Shown here one piece after another: positions 22,093 through 33,645 of a stretch of 64,000 nucleotides of DNA. The stretch spans positions 1 through 64,000 of the forward strand of contig CAUYLG010051256.1 in NCBI GenBank assembly GCA_963573385.1. Reading direction: 5' to 3'. How positions within the stretch are numbered: the stretch's first letter is position 1; the number at the start of each line of letters is the position of its first letter. The stretch comes from Cacajao melanocephalus. Lineage: Eukaryota > Chordata > Mammalia > Primates > Pitheciidae. A program made the translations under genes and the position numbers. The notes under the pieces were generated by a model. It had not been told where the DNA came from. It made no database searches and saw only the letters and a program-made list of their open reading frames with translations.

Positions 22093-24326
22093 TGTATTAG
22101 TTCTCATGCTGTTAATAAAGACATACCTGATACTGGATAATTTATAAAGGAAGGTTTAATAGGCTCACAGTTTCATGTGGCTGGGGAGGCCTCACAATTA
22201 TGGAGGAAAGTGAAGGAAGAGCAAAGGCACATCTTGCATGGAGGCAGGGAAGAGGGCATGTGCATGTGAATTCCCCTTTATAAGACCATCAGATCTTGTG
22301 AGACTTATTTACTATCATGAGAACAGCATGGGAAAAACTTGTCCCCATGATTCAATTACCTCCTACTGGGTCCCTCCCACAACACATGGGGATTCTCACA
22401 ATTCAAGGTAATATTTGAGTGGGAAGACAGAGCCAAATCATATCGCTCTGCCCCTGGCCCCTCCCAAATCTCATGTCCTCACATTTCAAAACCAATCATG
22501 CCTTCCCAACAGTCCCCCAATGTGTTAACTCTTTTCAGCATTAACTCAAAACTCCACAGTCCAAAATCTCATCTGAGACAAGGCAAATTCCCTCTCCCTA
22601 TGAGACTGTAAAATCAAAAGCAAGTTAGTAACTTCCTAGATAAAATGGGGGTACAGGCGGTGCGTAAATACACCTGTTCCAAAAGAGAGAAATTGGCCAA
22701 AACAAAGGGACTACAGGCTCTATGCAAGTCTGAAATCCAGTAGGGAGCCCAAATCTTAAACTCCAAAATGATCTCCTTTGACTCCATGTCTCATATCCAG
22801 GTCACACTAATGTAACAGGTGGGTTCCCACGGTCCTGGGTAGCTCCATTCCTGTGGCTTTTCAGGGTATAATCTCCCTCCTGGCAGCTTTCATGGGCTGG
22901 CATTGAGTTTCTGTGGCTTTTCCAGGTGCATGATACAAACTGCTAGTGGATCTACCATTCTGGGGTCTGTATTGGTTCTCTTCTAAACAGCTCCATTAGG
23001 CAGTGCCCCAGTTGGGACTATATGTGGGGGCTCCAACCTTATATTTCCCTTCTGCACTGCCCTAGCAGAGGTTCTCGATGGGAGCCCCATCCCTTCAGCA
23101 AACTTCTGTCTGGACATAAAGGAGTTTCCACACATCCTCTGAAATCTAAGTGGAACTTCCCAAACCTCAATTCTTGACTTCTGTGCACCCACAGGCTTAA
23201 CATCATGTGGAAGCTACCAAGGCTTGGGGCTTGCACCCTCTGAAGCCACAGCCTGAGCTATACCTTGGCCCCTTTTAGCCACAGCTGAAACAGGATGCAG
23301 GGCACCAAGTCCCTAGGCTACATTAAGCAGGGGAACCCTGGGCCTGGCCTACTAAACCATTTTGTCCTCCTAGGCTTCTGGGCTTGTGATGGGAGGGGCT
23401 GCTGCAAAGTTCTCTGACATGCTCTGAAGACATTTTCCTTATTATCTTGGCAATTAACATTTGGCTCCTTATTACTTAAGCAAATTTCTGCAGCCAGCTT
23501 GATTTTTTTCTCAGATAGAAAATGAGTTTTTCTTTTGTATCATATCATCAGGCTTCAAATTTCCCAAACTTTTATGTTTTCTTTCCCTTTAAACATAAGT
23601 TCCAATTCCAAACCATATCTTTGTGAATACATAAAACTGAATGTTTTTAACAGCACCCAAGTTACCTCTGGAAAGCTTTGCTGCTTAGAAATTTCTTCTA
23701 CCAGATATCCTAAATCACCTCTCTCAAGTTCAAAGGTCACAGTTCTCTAGGGCAGGGGCAAAATGCCACCAGTCTCTTTGCTAAAATATAATGAGTCACC
23801 TTTACTCCAGTTATTAAGAAGTTCCTCATCTCCATCTAATACTGCCTCAAACTGAACTTCATTGTCCATATCACTATCAGCATTTTGGTCAAAAACATTC
23901 AACAAGTTTCTAGGAAGTTCAACCTTTCCCACTTCCTTCTGTGTTCTGAGCTCTCCAAGTGTCCAGGAAGTTCCAAACTTTCCCACTTTTCCCTATCATC
24001 TTCTGAGCCCTCCAAATTGTTCCAACCTCCACCTGTTACCCAGTTCCAAAGTTACTTCCACATTTTTGGGTATCTCTACAGCAGCACCCCACTCTATTGG
24101 CACCAATTTATTGTACTAGTCCATTCTCATGCTGCTAATAAAGACATACTCAAAACTTGGTAGTTCATAAAGGAAAGAGGTTTAATGGACCACTATCATG
24201 AGAACAGCATAGGGAAAACCTGCCTCCATGATTCAATTACCACTCACTGAGTCCCTCCCATGACACATGGGGATTATTACAATTCAAGGTGAGATTTGAG
24301 TGGAGACACAGAGCCAAATTATATCA
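22093..24326 (-). mobile_element. THE1 endogenous retrovirus (ERVL-MaLR), nearly complete provirus
   Basis: Two LTRs flank a MaLR internal region, all on the minus strand. The left (3') LTR is 22093-22445 and the right (5') LTR is 24112-24326; identical 5-bp sequences 'agtgt' at 22088-22092 and 24327-24331 are the target duplication. The internal part (22446-24111) has THE1 landmarks such as 'acagtccaaaatctcatctg'. Only short, non-functional reading frames remain, for example a minus-strand one at 23747-23986 with acidic composition. MaLR elements depend on other elements' enzymes. Confidence 0.93.
24112..24326 (-). repeat. THE1 5' LTR with internal deletion
   Basis: This LTR is about 215 bp while its partner is about 353 bp. 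The missing part lies between 'gaggtttaatgg' and 'accactatcatgag', which removes about 138 bp. Confidence 0.88.
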
Positions 24327-24611
24327 AGTGTATATTACCAAAGGAATAATATACCGCTATATAAAAAAACTAAGAAAACCTCAGTGTTCTGATATAGAAG
24401 ATCTCCAAGATGATAGATCATGATGGGTAAAAAGCAGGGGGCAGATTTTCCATTTGGTATGTAAGAAGCTGGAAGTCAGCCCTCTGTCCTAACAACTAAA
24501 AAGCTAAGCAAACTAAAATATCAATAAATCTTCACAGATCCATCAGAGATGTGGGAGTCATAGGGCAAACTATGGCCCTCAAAATTGGAGACACTGACAG
24601 TTAAACACAAA

Positions 24612-24912
24612 GCTGGAGGCCATTATTCTAAGTGAAGGAACTCAGGAAGGGAATACCAAATACTGTATGTTCTCACTGACAAGTGGGAGCTAAGCTATAA
24701 GTATGCAAAGGCATAGAGTGGTGTAATGGACATTGGAGGCTCAGAAGAGGAGATGGTGGGAGGGTTGTGACAGATAAACAACTACACATTGGGTAAAACG
24801 TACACTACTCAGGTGACGGGTGCAGTAAAATCTCAGACTTTGCCATTACACAATGCATCCACATAACCAGAAATCACTTGTACCCCAGAAGGTATTGAAA
24901 TAAAATATATAT
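24612..24912 (+). mobile_element. L1PB/L1MA-type LINE-1 3' end
   Basis: 'gccattattctaagtgaagg', 'tatgttctcactgacaagtg', 'gggagggttgtgacagataa' and 'cacttgtaccccagaagg' follow the L1 3' UTR order, ending in an A-rich tail near 24900. Confidence 0.88.
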
Positions 24913-24985
24913 AAATATCAGTATTTATCGATATATCAATTGCTGATATCAATATATCAACATATACATACAATATATATAAATT
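24905..24985. repeat. AT-rich simple sequence
   Basis: Alternating AT with short self-complementary words such as 'tgatatca' and 'atatat', following the L1 tail. Confidence 0.7.
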
Positions 24986-24987
24986 AA

Positions 24988-25296
24988 AGTACTGGAGGGA
25001 ACTAGCTTAGGCCCTTTTGGCTCTTCTACTCTTCTGCCATTTGAGGACATAGCATTTTTCCCCTTCTGTCCTTCCATTGCTTCTGCTATGTGAAGACAAA
25101 ATGTTCCTCTCCTCCAGAGGAGCAGCAATATGGCACCATTTGAAAGCAGAGAGAAGTCTTCACCAGATACCAACATTGTTAGCATCTTTGTCTTGGACTT
25201 CCTATCTTGCAGAACCATGAGAAATAAATTTCTATTGTTTGTAAATTACCCAGTGAGTGATTATTTTGTCACAGCAGCACAAATGGACTGAGACAT
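24988..25296 (+). mobile_element. ERVL-MaLR LTR (MLT1/MST group), 3' part
   Basis: Landmarks 'gagggaactagcttaggccc', 'tgtcttggacttcctatctt', 'gagaaataaatttctattgt' (polyadenylation hexamer) and 'aaatggactgagac' at the end. The 5' part of the LTR is missing. Confidence 0.82.
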
Positions 25297-25520
25297 TATT
25301 CATTAATGACCAAATACATTCTACTACATCACTGTTTAGAGAAATTAAACTATGGCATTCACGTTTGCCTGAGACAACAGTTAGTTATTCCCACGGTAAC
25401 TGGGGACGGGAGGCGCTCACTGTTCCCTGATTGGATGTGTGCTTTTTCTAGGTCCTTGGGCTGCTTACTGACCCAAAAATGGGTAGAAGACCCTGGCGGC
25501 AGTGATATTGTTTAAGTAAA

Positions 25521-26019
25521 TGTCAGACCCAAAGAAGTTTGCAGAAATGCGATTTATTAGGTAGAGAGAGAGAGAAAGAAAAGTAGGGAAAGAGAGAAAG
25601 CCAACTCTCACACTGTCATGAAAGGGGTTCCCAGAGAGGGAAATCCGCACAGGTAAGGGGCAATGGGACTTTTAATCTAGAAGTTACTCCCGCCCCATTT
25701 AAGTCCTTGTTCCATGAGAGGAGTTCCCTTAAACTTCCACTGGAGTGATTGATTTTTCACTTTGACATTGGATTGGCTGTTCAGCCCACAGTCCTCCCAT
25801 AGCTTTTCCAGGGCTTTCTAAACAAAGGGAGCTCACCTGGGCGGTCTACCTTTCCCATGCGAAAGTTAGACAAAGAACTCTAGGTTCCCGGATGGAGGCC
25901 TGAAAGAAGGCAGGTCAGGCATATTGCTGGGAAGTTCTTGCCTTTGAAACCACACCCCTTGTGGACCCAGGAAGAGAAGTTAAGGCATTCCCTCACCACT
26001 ATGAAGATGGGTTTCTACA
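25521..26019 (-). mobile_element. Probable solo LTR of a class I-like endogenous retrovirus
   Basis: Read on the minus strand, this block of about 500 bp begins TGTAGAAACCC and ends GGGTCTGACA, so it has TG...CA ends. In order it shows CCAAT motifs (near 25768-25780), a TATA-like 'attaaaagtccc' (near 25668) and AATAAA (near 25552) followed by a short U5-like end. It is GC-richer than its surroundings. I see no matching target duplication and cannot name the family. A neighbouring unrecognised stretch lies at 25297-25520. Confidence 0.55.
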
Positions 26020-26875
26020 ATTGATCTCCTTTTATTTAATCAGCCTTACTTCCTTCCAGGCCTGCATTCCTTTTTCCATCTTCTCCTTTTCTGCTCTCTT
26101 CACTTAATACTTTTTCTGCTCTCTTGCTTTCTCTTCGCAACCACCTGTCCCTCATACAGGCATTACTGAGACACAGGCAGCATTCAAGACTAGATTCCTC
26201 ATTATCTGTACCAAAGATTCTCATCATGTAAATCTCACCACTTGACTACCCCCAAAAAACCCTAATTTTAACTTTATTTATTACTTTCATGTCAAGTCTC
26301 CATTCAGCCATAAAACATTTTTATCTTAAAAGCCAAAACCTGAAGAATCTTTTAGCCAACAGCAACACCATCTAATTCACTATTTGAGGTTCATTAACTG
26401 TGTTCTCATCCTAGCTCCATTACTTATTTATCACTTCCCATTAGCTGAAAACCCACTCTCAAGACTAAAGGCCATAGGGAAATGTATTATTTGCATGTAA
26501 GCTCATCTCTGTGCCAAAAAGAATTTTTATTTCCAAAACTGGTATAAAAATAGTTTGAAAGTAGAAGTTTAACAGATAAAATGGAACAAAACTTGAAAAA
26601 GCCACATTGACCCATTATTATTTACTACAACCTATTTGTATACCCATGGAGTAATATGAGGCATTGAAAATAACAGTACTCAACCAGATTTTTCTTAGCC
26701 AAAGTAGACCATTACCAGAGACAATGTTTGTTTATATTTATCTTATTTAATATAATTTTCATACTCTATTTATAGAGGATTATAAAAAGATATTCAAATT
26801 AATGGAAAGACAAAATGTGGTGGTTTATAAAATAGTCTTTGGAATCAGGATTACTATCTGATTGTATGAAAACAC
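26020..26875. other. No gene or recognised repeat
   Basis: AT-rich unrecognised sequence. Confidence 0.4.
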
Positions 26876-26879
26876 ACTT

Positions 26880-27015
26880 AATTTCATCTCAAAATGGTGA
26901 TGAAAATTTTCATCTTCATAAGACTTGTGAAGATTATATGAAAAACATGTCAAGTACTTAGCATAGAACATGGCACATAATAGACAGTTAAAATTAGCTA
27001 TTAATATTACTATTT
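26880..27015 (+). repeat. MIR SINE fragment
   Basis: 'atttcatctcaaaatggtga', 'gtcaagtacttagcatagaa' and 'catggcacataatagacag' match the 3' half of MIR. Confidence 0.7.
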
Positions 27016-28811
27016 TTAGAGCCCAAGTTGATATATCCTTACCATGGGTGACATGCAAAATCTACACTGCACGGTCCCCTGAAACTCATCTCTGTGGTGA
27101 AACTGTATGCCCATGACCACTTGCAAGCATCCATCTCACTATAGCTTTCCTTAATCTGTGTGCTCATCTGAATTACAGGCTACCACTAGAACTGTGCAGA
27201 AAATAAAGCAGCCCTCCTCTCAAAAAAACATTTTTTTAATGAAACTTGTAATATCCATTCACTAAAAAAAAAAATCATCTGATGTCATTATTAAACCTTG
27301 TTTCTTCCAGTCTGAAAGATATCAGACTAAGCCTTAGGTAAATGGTTGAATGATAAAGCTGTAACAACAATAAAATCATCATCATCATCATCATCATAAG
27401 GACAAAATAAAGAAGAAGGAGAAAAAAACCCACACCAGAAAAAAGTACAAGAATGAGCATGAGAACAAGAGAGTAAATCAATTTAAAATTCAAAACTGGG
27501 AAATAAAAGGAGAAGCAGCTCTGCTGAATATAATCCAGACTTGAAAGTGCATTATAGGAAGGAAGAAAAAGATAAACCTCTCAATTAAGCTCAAATCATG
27601 TTCCAGTCCTGGCCAGATCCCTGTGATCAGCTGATATGTTTACAAGAAATGTATAAGTCTGCATTAGTTCCTAATTAGGTTAGGATGGCTGCCAAAGAAA
27701 GTAGTCGTATTTTTAAATGTATGGTTATGGTTACAAATGGGTATCAAAAGCCTCGACACTTAAGTGGCCATGACAATAGCCCCCAACTGAATCTCCATAA
27801 TTGGTCCCCGAAGGTTGAACCAGAAACATGCTTTATTCCCACAGAAGCCTGCCCTCAAAGAATCACAGCATCTAGAAAATAGTACAATGTCAACTCATTA
27901 AATTCAGTGACATGATTAACTCGGGTTGGGGTGAAGGCAAAAAGTAATTGATTTAAAATAATTGTGGCTTTTATTATTCTATTTACCTCTAGCATTCACC
28001 TGCTAAGAATGTCCTTTGATAGTGGTTTCTTTACAAATCTTGGATGTTTATTCAGGAAGAAAAAAAAATTAACTGCCTCTATACAAAATGTGGACCCCAT
28101 TTCGTCCCACACAAGCCATTCCCAGAAATAAAATAATTGACTGAATTAGCCAAATCAGATTAGATTATCCTTTCAGTTTATTCTTATAAAGCAGGTAAAT
28201 AAATAATAAGATTAGACCATTTGGAATCATCATCAGTGGCATCGCCTCCAATGAATGATGCAGATGGAATTCTTGCAGATCACAAATCTAAACACAATAT
28301 GTCTTATAGTCCAACAAAATGTCATCAAAAGGCTCAAGGAATCCATTTTTACACTGCATTGCCAAGGACAAAAGTGGGAAAAGTTTAAAGTGTCTGGAGA
28401 GCAGAGAAATCCTCTTGAATCATTCTTGCCAATTAGCACATTTATTTTATGTGGATATAATTTTTCTGCCATTTATTTTCTCTAGTTAAATGTTTGCCTT
28501 TAATGAGCCCTAAGAATACTGAAAATGGCATTTATTGTAATGAAAATTCCTTCCTTCCTCCTGTAAAATTCAGTGCTTAATCAAAAGTAGTAAGTGGAAT
28601 ATCATGCAAATGCAATGAACGATTATTCCTCACTCCAGAGTTATATCAGGAGCCCACTGGAGTATTGCATTTGTTTAAGATGGGCACATTGACCACAATA
28701 CAAAAATATTAATGTCATTTCTACTTAAATGTTATGAGGAACCAGCCCAACAAAGCCATGGAAATTCCTTTAAACTCAATTTCACAGCTCTCGGGAAAGA
28801 TAAGGGGAACT
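27016..28811. other. Repeat-poor interval of about 1.8 kb
   Basis: No recognised transposon apart from a short (ATC)n run at 27375-27397. The interval has many TAAT/ATTA cores (for example around 28120-28220). No exon or RNA gene is evident. Confidence 0.45.
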
Positions 28812-28933
28812 ATGTGACCCTAGGTCTAAAGAAAGTGGCTTGTGTTCATTATTTGCTTAAAATCATGGCTCTCACTTAGGGGCCATTTGCATCCCAAGAA
28901 ACATTTGGCAATTTCTGCACATATATTTGGTTG
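28812..28933 (+). repeat. Inverted duplication, left copy (flank plus MER5 start)
   Basis: Pairs in reverse orientation with 30382-30503 at about 105 of 122 positions by eye. The match includes about 55 bp outside the MER5-like element as well as its first part. Confidence 0.85.
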
Positions 28934-29092
28934 TCACAACTGGGAAGGGAAGAGGTGCTATTGGCATTTAGTAGGTAGAGACCAGGAACACTGCTAAACA
29001 TTGTATAATACACAGCACAGCACCACTAGCACCCAGAAACAGTATAAAAATCATGTGGTCCAATATGTCAATAGCTCAGAAAACAATGTCCC
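28862..29092 (+). mobile_element. MER5-type hAT-Charlie DNA transposon
   Basis: MER5A/B landmarks: 'atggctctcacttaggggcc', 'aaacatttggcaatttctgc', 'tggttgtcacaactggga', 'gcatttagtaggtagagacc', 'aatatgtcaatagctcag'. Non-autonomous, with no coding capacity. Confidence 0.88.
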
Positions 29093-29204
29093 TGAATCAT
29101 TATAAGAAATATTCCACATATATGGGAATACAATGGTTTCATTTTTTTGGTCAGCATTTTCATCCAAATCCTCAAATCATTATATTAACACCAAAATAGA
29201 TTAC

Positions 29205-29435
29205 ATGTATTGAGCTGTTTATTTATATGGTGTGCTACCCAGAGTTTTTTTCATACATTGTTAATCCTCCCAGTGGCCCACTAATAAAAAAACTTGATTG
29301 TTACCATTTTACAGCCCAGAAAACTGAGGCAGAGGGAAATTGTGACCCACTCAGTTCACATAACTACAAAGAAGTGGAATGCAAACCCGGGTCCATCTAA
29401 TTTCAGAAACAAACCCTTAATGTACACTGGCCTTC
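29205..29435 (-). repeat. MIR SINE
   Basis: 'ttgttaatcctcccagtggc', 'accattttacagcccagaaa' and 'actgaggcagagggaaattg' are reverse MIR blocks, ending around 'catctaatttcagaaac'. Confidence 0.85.
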
Positions 29436-30381
29436 ACCCCCAAATTAGCAACATAAATAGAAACCTGAGGAGAAAACTTAGAGGCAAAAACAGAAAGGCA
29501 AGATTTTTTTAAAATGAGCTGCTAGATGAGGTTAAATTATAATTGATGTTGACATCCCAGTACTGGTATTCAGTCTCCTTTCTTTCAATACATGGAATGA
29601 CTAGAAACATCCCAAGTTGCATGTAATGAATTAACCCAATTTCCATCTGGATAGTTCTCCAAGCCTCATTTTATGGTTAAAAAAAAAATCCATGTCTAAA
29701 ATAATTCAGAACCGACTTGTGTGCATAAAAATAACTAACATTTTCCATGAAATCTTGAAGCAAGTTTCCGGGCCTGATTGTGTTGTATGGGATGCAGCAG
29801 ACTACCTAGTCCTCTAACTATTATGCTTTTTGTGGGAGGCCCGATTAGAACTGCTCTATACTGGCTTTGGCATTGTAACCCAAACAAGACAATAGGGTGG
29901 GCCCCTGCAGGCACTAGCATTTTAAGAACACACACACAGACACAACTGTAATTTGAAATGGAAACAGCTAATTGTTGCCATCTGTGACTGAGTAAAGTGT
30001 CCTTCATGATTGGTATGGGGGCAGAATTGAGGGGATAGGGGAAGCACAGGTAAGTTATGTAAAAGGAAAAGGGTCAAAAATATTTTTCACAGGAGGGCAT
30101 TAAGTGGTTGTTTTTAACTTGCTGGTAAGAGTATCCAGGTACAATAAAAAGTAGAGTTGACAGCACCACACCATAGCTGGGCCTTCAACTTAATAGTTAA
30201 TAAAAACACAGTAGTGGTAATTTTTAAAGTATTGCATAAGAGTGATTTTTTTAAAAGGCTCATAAGATTGGAAGTACAAGAGACAAGTGTTTCCAAATTA
30301 TGTAGGTCTGCTTCACTCCAAATGGATTTTCATCATTCTATGATTATTCCACTAAAGTCCTGATTTTACCATTAGCCCATG
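29436..30381. other. No gene or recognised repeat
   Basis: Unrecognised sequence, with a short (CA)n tract near 29929-29944. Confidence 0.45.
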
Positions 30382-30503
30382 CAACAAAAAATATTTGCAG
30401 AAATTGACAAATGTCTCTTGGGATGCAAATGGCCTCTAATTGAGAGCCACAGTTTTAGGGAAATAATGAGCACAAGACACTTTCTTCAGCCCTAGGGTCA
30501 CAA
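30382..30503 (-). repeat. Inverted duplication, right copy (MER5 start plus flank)
   Basis: Reverse-oriented copy of 28812-28933. The MER5-like part covers about 30382-30452; the other 50 bp is non-MER5 flank that is also shared. Confidence 0.85.
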
Positions 30504-30504
30504 G

Positions 30505-30700
30505 GTTATTATTCTTTGCACATCCCTCTATTACAGCCCTCATTCACACAGTATTGCACTTGTCTACTAATTTGTTGTCTCCCTCATTAGGTTGTGAAAC
30601 TCTTAAGAGCAGGAACTAGGTCATGTTCATACTGTCATCCCCAGAACATATTATGGCATTGGCATACAATAGGTGCCTAAAACAATATTGACAAATACAG
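30505..30700 (+). mobile_element. LINE-2 3' end
   Basis: 'tttgttgtctccctcattag', 'ttgtgaaactcttaagagca' and 'tggcatacaataggtgcct' follow the L2 3' terminus. Confidence 0.75.
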
Positions 30701-30719
30701 TAATGTCATCTTGAGGAAG

Positions 30720-32235
30720 ATCCTAGGAACATGCAACAAGCCTATTTCTGTTCAACATTTCTTATTAGTGACTTGGATGATGATAAAGAAGGCTTGGTAA
30801 CACTTTTAAAAGGCACAAGAATGGAAGGGTTAGGTAAATATGTTAGATGACAGAAATAGAGTTAAAATATATTTCTATCGGTTTGACTATTGGGCCCAAA
30901 CTAACAGGATATAATTTAGCAGAGACAAACGTAAATCCTGCACTTAGGTTCAAACACTCAGTCACACAAATACAAGCCACATTTGTCTCTGTTTAGTACT
31001 ACTTTATATGACAACATTTTAGGGATTTTACCAACGGAAATGTTGGTACAAGCCAAGTGCATGATTCGCTGCTAGAAAAGCTAATGTGATCTTAGGCTGC
31101 CTTAGCTGAAATGTGTTATTTATAACTCACAGCTTGCCTAATGAGAAAGTGGTTTGAAGTGGCTATTAGTTTTGGTGTAACACATAGAACAAGAAAGATA
31201 GAGGGCATGCTAAACTTAGCATTGTTATGCCATATCAGTGCCCTGTGATCAGCTCTGGGTAACACATGTAAGAGGGATATTGAAAAACTGCAGCACCTGA
31301 CGATGACTCCTGCCAATTGGAAGAATCTCCAGAAACCAAATGCTATGCTTCTATGCCGGACAGCTGAAAAAACTTGAGATGTTTAGGCTGGAGAAGGAAA
31401 GGCTTTCACTGAACATTTTAATAATTGGACGCAGAAAGTGTGCCCCATTTTCTACCTTGAGATTTACATGACTTGGACCACCTGGCCACCATTTTTATTG
31501 TCATTAATTATCTCCAATGCACACTATCTGGAGACGTGAATCCTGTTCCTACTGAAGGAAAACCCAAAGAACCCTGATTTAGTTGCAACACATTTGGATG
31601 TCACATTTAGTTGCAACAACTCAGTTAAGTCAGGGCCAAGTGAAATTATTGGTGATCTCATATTAATTTTATAGACTCACTCCTGTGACCAATCACCCCA
31701 TTTCCCATTTCAGCATCTGAGCTCTTGTTTGTTCTCCATGCTTTGATCATCTTCCTGTTGACGTTGCCACCTCCCTGCCTCCGGCCCGGTTGATCCTTTC
31801 AAAGGCTTCCGGCTTCCTGTCACTGTGCTAGGACAGACATCACCTTGAGGACCTCCTTCTTAGGTCACCTCGAGACTGTGTCCCACATGCCAGGCTCATT
31901 AACATATCTCATCTTCAAGTCCCATACACTCCCACAGTGACTTTCCCGTTGCCTTCCTAGACTGATAATCTATGTGATTCAGAAGGCTTAATTGATCATG
32001 TGAAAAGAAACTAAGGTGGAGAAGGGATTTTTTCTTTTATTTGGTTACAAGGAAGATGTTTCTAATAGTCCAAACTTTTTTAAAAACAGGATTAGCTGCC
32101 TCGTGACAGGGGAAGTTCACCATCACCAGGAACTTTTATAAAGCCTGGGAATAATTGGTCTCCAGTGCCATGAAAGGATTTCTGCATTGTTACCAAACTG
32201 AACTGGAGTGATGCTAAGGTAGAATCTCTCAAGAT
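30720..32235 (+). mobile_element. L3/CR1-type LINE, long ancient copy
   Basis: CR1/L3 landmarks occur in order over 1.5 kb: 'ttcaacatttcttattagtg' with 'acttggatgatgat' (RT region), 'attgggcccaaactaacagg', 'aaatcctgcacttaggttc', 'aaaagctaatgtgatcttag', 'gagatgtttaggctggagaa', and the 3' part 'agctgcctcgtgacagggga' with 'catcaccaggaactttta' and 'ggatttctgcattgttacc'. About 31480-31970 lacks clear CR1 similarity and may be an insertion or a badly decayed stretch. Frames are broken by indels. Confidence 0.8.
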
Positions 32236-32484
32236 TTAGTGTACAAAAAGTCAGCCAGAAAAATTTTTAAAAATATAGAATTCCCAGAATTCAGTACGTC
32301 CAGATTGACGTCCAAGAATCAGCATTTCAGACAAATCCGCTCCTCTTCCCTCTCAACCCTAGTTGATTCCAATGTATGTGAACGTGAGTCATACTTTTTA
32401 AAACATTCTTCACAGAAGGGCAACCAGAGTCTCCACCTACTCTATATTAAGGGCTTTATTTATTTTTCTTAATTAAAATGTAAC

Positions 32485-32692
32485 AGAGTTCTATGGCTCA
32501 AAAACCAGGCTGCCGATGTTGAAATCCTGACTCTTCTACTTCATAAACCTCTGTCTTAATTTCCCCTTCTGCGAAATGAGATTTATATTAGTAATGACCT
32601 CATAGGGTTATTAGGATTTAATCAGTCAATTCAAGTCAAGTGCTTAGAACAACGCCCAGCACACAGTAAATATTCAATATCATGATTACTAT
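32485..32692 (+). repeat. MIR SINE, near full length
   Basis: 'gaaatcctgactcttctact', 'cctcatagggttattaggat', 'gtgcttagaacaacgcccag' and 'cacacagtaaatattcaat' are MIR blocks in order. Confidence 0.88.
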
Positions 32693-32785
32693 GAGGTAGT
32701 ACTAGAGTTTCTTCGTTGTACATTTAAGGAAATTGAGGCTTAAGGAAATGAAGTCAGGTTGCCTCAGATATTTCAGCTAGTAACG
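32693..32785 (-). repeat. MIR SINE fragment
   Basis: 'gtacatttaaggaaattgag' and 'cttaaggaaatgaagtcagg' resemble the reverse MIR core. Confidence 0.6.
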
Positions 32786-32969
32786 ACTATTTATCTAATG
32801 ACTATTCAATCTATTTATCTCTGAAGATTATACATTATCTGGTCCTCCCAATTCTGTGATTCAATAATCGTATCAGCCATAGGATCACCATTGACAGTTT
32901 TGGGTGGAAACTGATTCCAAAGATGGTCATATGCAAATGGGGAATAGAGAGATACCTATCTAAAATTCC

Positions 32970-33095
32970 ACCACAAATGATTTTACAAATAAGAAAACTG
33001 AGGCTTAGAGAGTAAAGTGATTTTGACAAGGATCCATATCAAGAAAGTGACAGACTCAAAGTTTAGAGCTATGTTTCTTCTGCCACCAAATTGGA
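32970..33095 (-). repeat. MIR SINE fragment
   Basis: 'acaaataagaaaactgaggc', 'ttagagagtaaagtgatttt' and 'gacagactcaaagtttagag' resemble a reverse MIR. Confidence 0.65.
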
Positions 33096-33439
33096 GCTCT
33101 CTTCACTATTTCACAATACCTACCCTGTGGTTATAACCTAGAGCAAGTTACCGACCACCTGAAAAATTCTCCTCATTCTAGTAAACACAAATGTTTTAGA
33201 AACAAAGGAAAGAACAAAAGGAGAATACAGGCTGGAACTAGTTCTTGTATAAAGACACTGCCATCCACAAACATAGAAACAGCATACTTCCTGGCAATTA
33301 CTTTTTTGCTGTCACATATCCACAGCCTGAAAGACTTATCTAACAATCAACATCTCAAGAGTAACCAAAGACAGCATTGTGGTGGAAGAGAGGAAGAGTT
33401 TGACTCTTAAAAAATAAAGGCAAATGTGACAAATTGGCA

Positions 33440-33645
33440 TAGAAAAGATTTACGTTTGAGGCCCTTCCTCTGCCACTTTTTAGAAGTTGACTTTCTTTTT
33501 CTGAAATTCAGTTTCCTCATTTACAGAAATAGGGCTGATGCTGTTTACCTCACAGAGTATGAGGAGTGAAATGACATCAATGCAGGCAAAGCTCCTAGCA
33601 CCATACTTGTCACACAAAAAGTGCTCAGTGATGATGGTGGCTGCC
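33440..33645 (+). repeat. MIR SINE
   Basis: 'tcagtttcctcatttacaga', 'tacctcacagagtatgagga' and 'ctcctagcaccatacttgtc' follow the MIR order. Confidence 0.82.

Larger units (their letters stand above)
21870..24480 (+). mobile_element. L1ME-type LINE-1 fragment, interrupted by a THE1 provirus
   Basis: The left part (21870-22092) reads like the C-terminal ORF2 coding region of an old L1 ('aactcagtaatcctgtgtct', 'gattggaaacaacacagagg'). The right part resumes at 24327 ('aaggaataatataccgctat', 'gaagatctccaagatgatag'). The two halves are joined across the provirus, with its 5-bp duplication at the junction. Confidence 0.7.

Noticed and set aside
23747..23986. 79-codon minus-strand frame in the THE1 interior
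   Set aside because: A remnant within a dead MaLR provirus; too short and isolated to be called a gene.
27375..27397. (ATC)n run as a coding or regulatory signal
   Set aside because: Ordinary trinucleotide microsatellite with no coding context.
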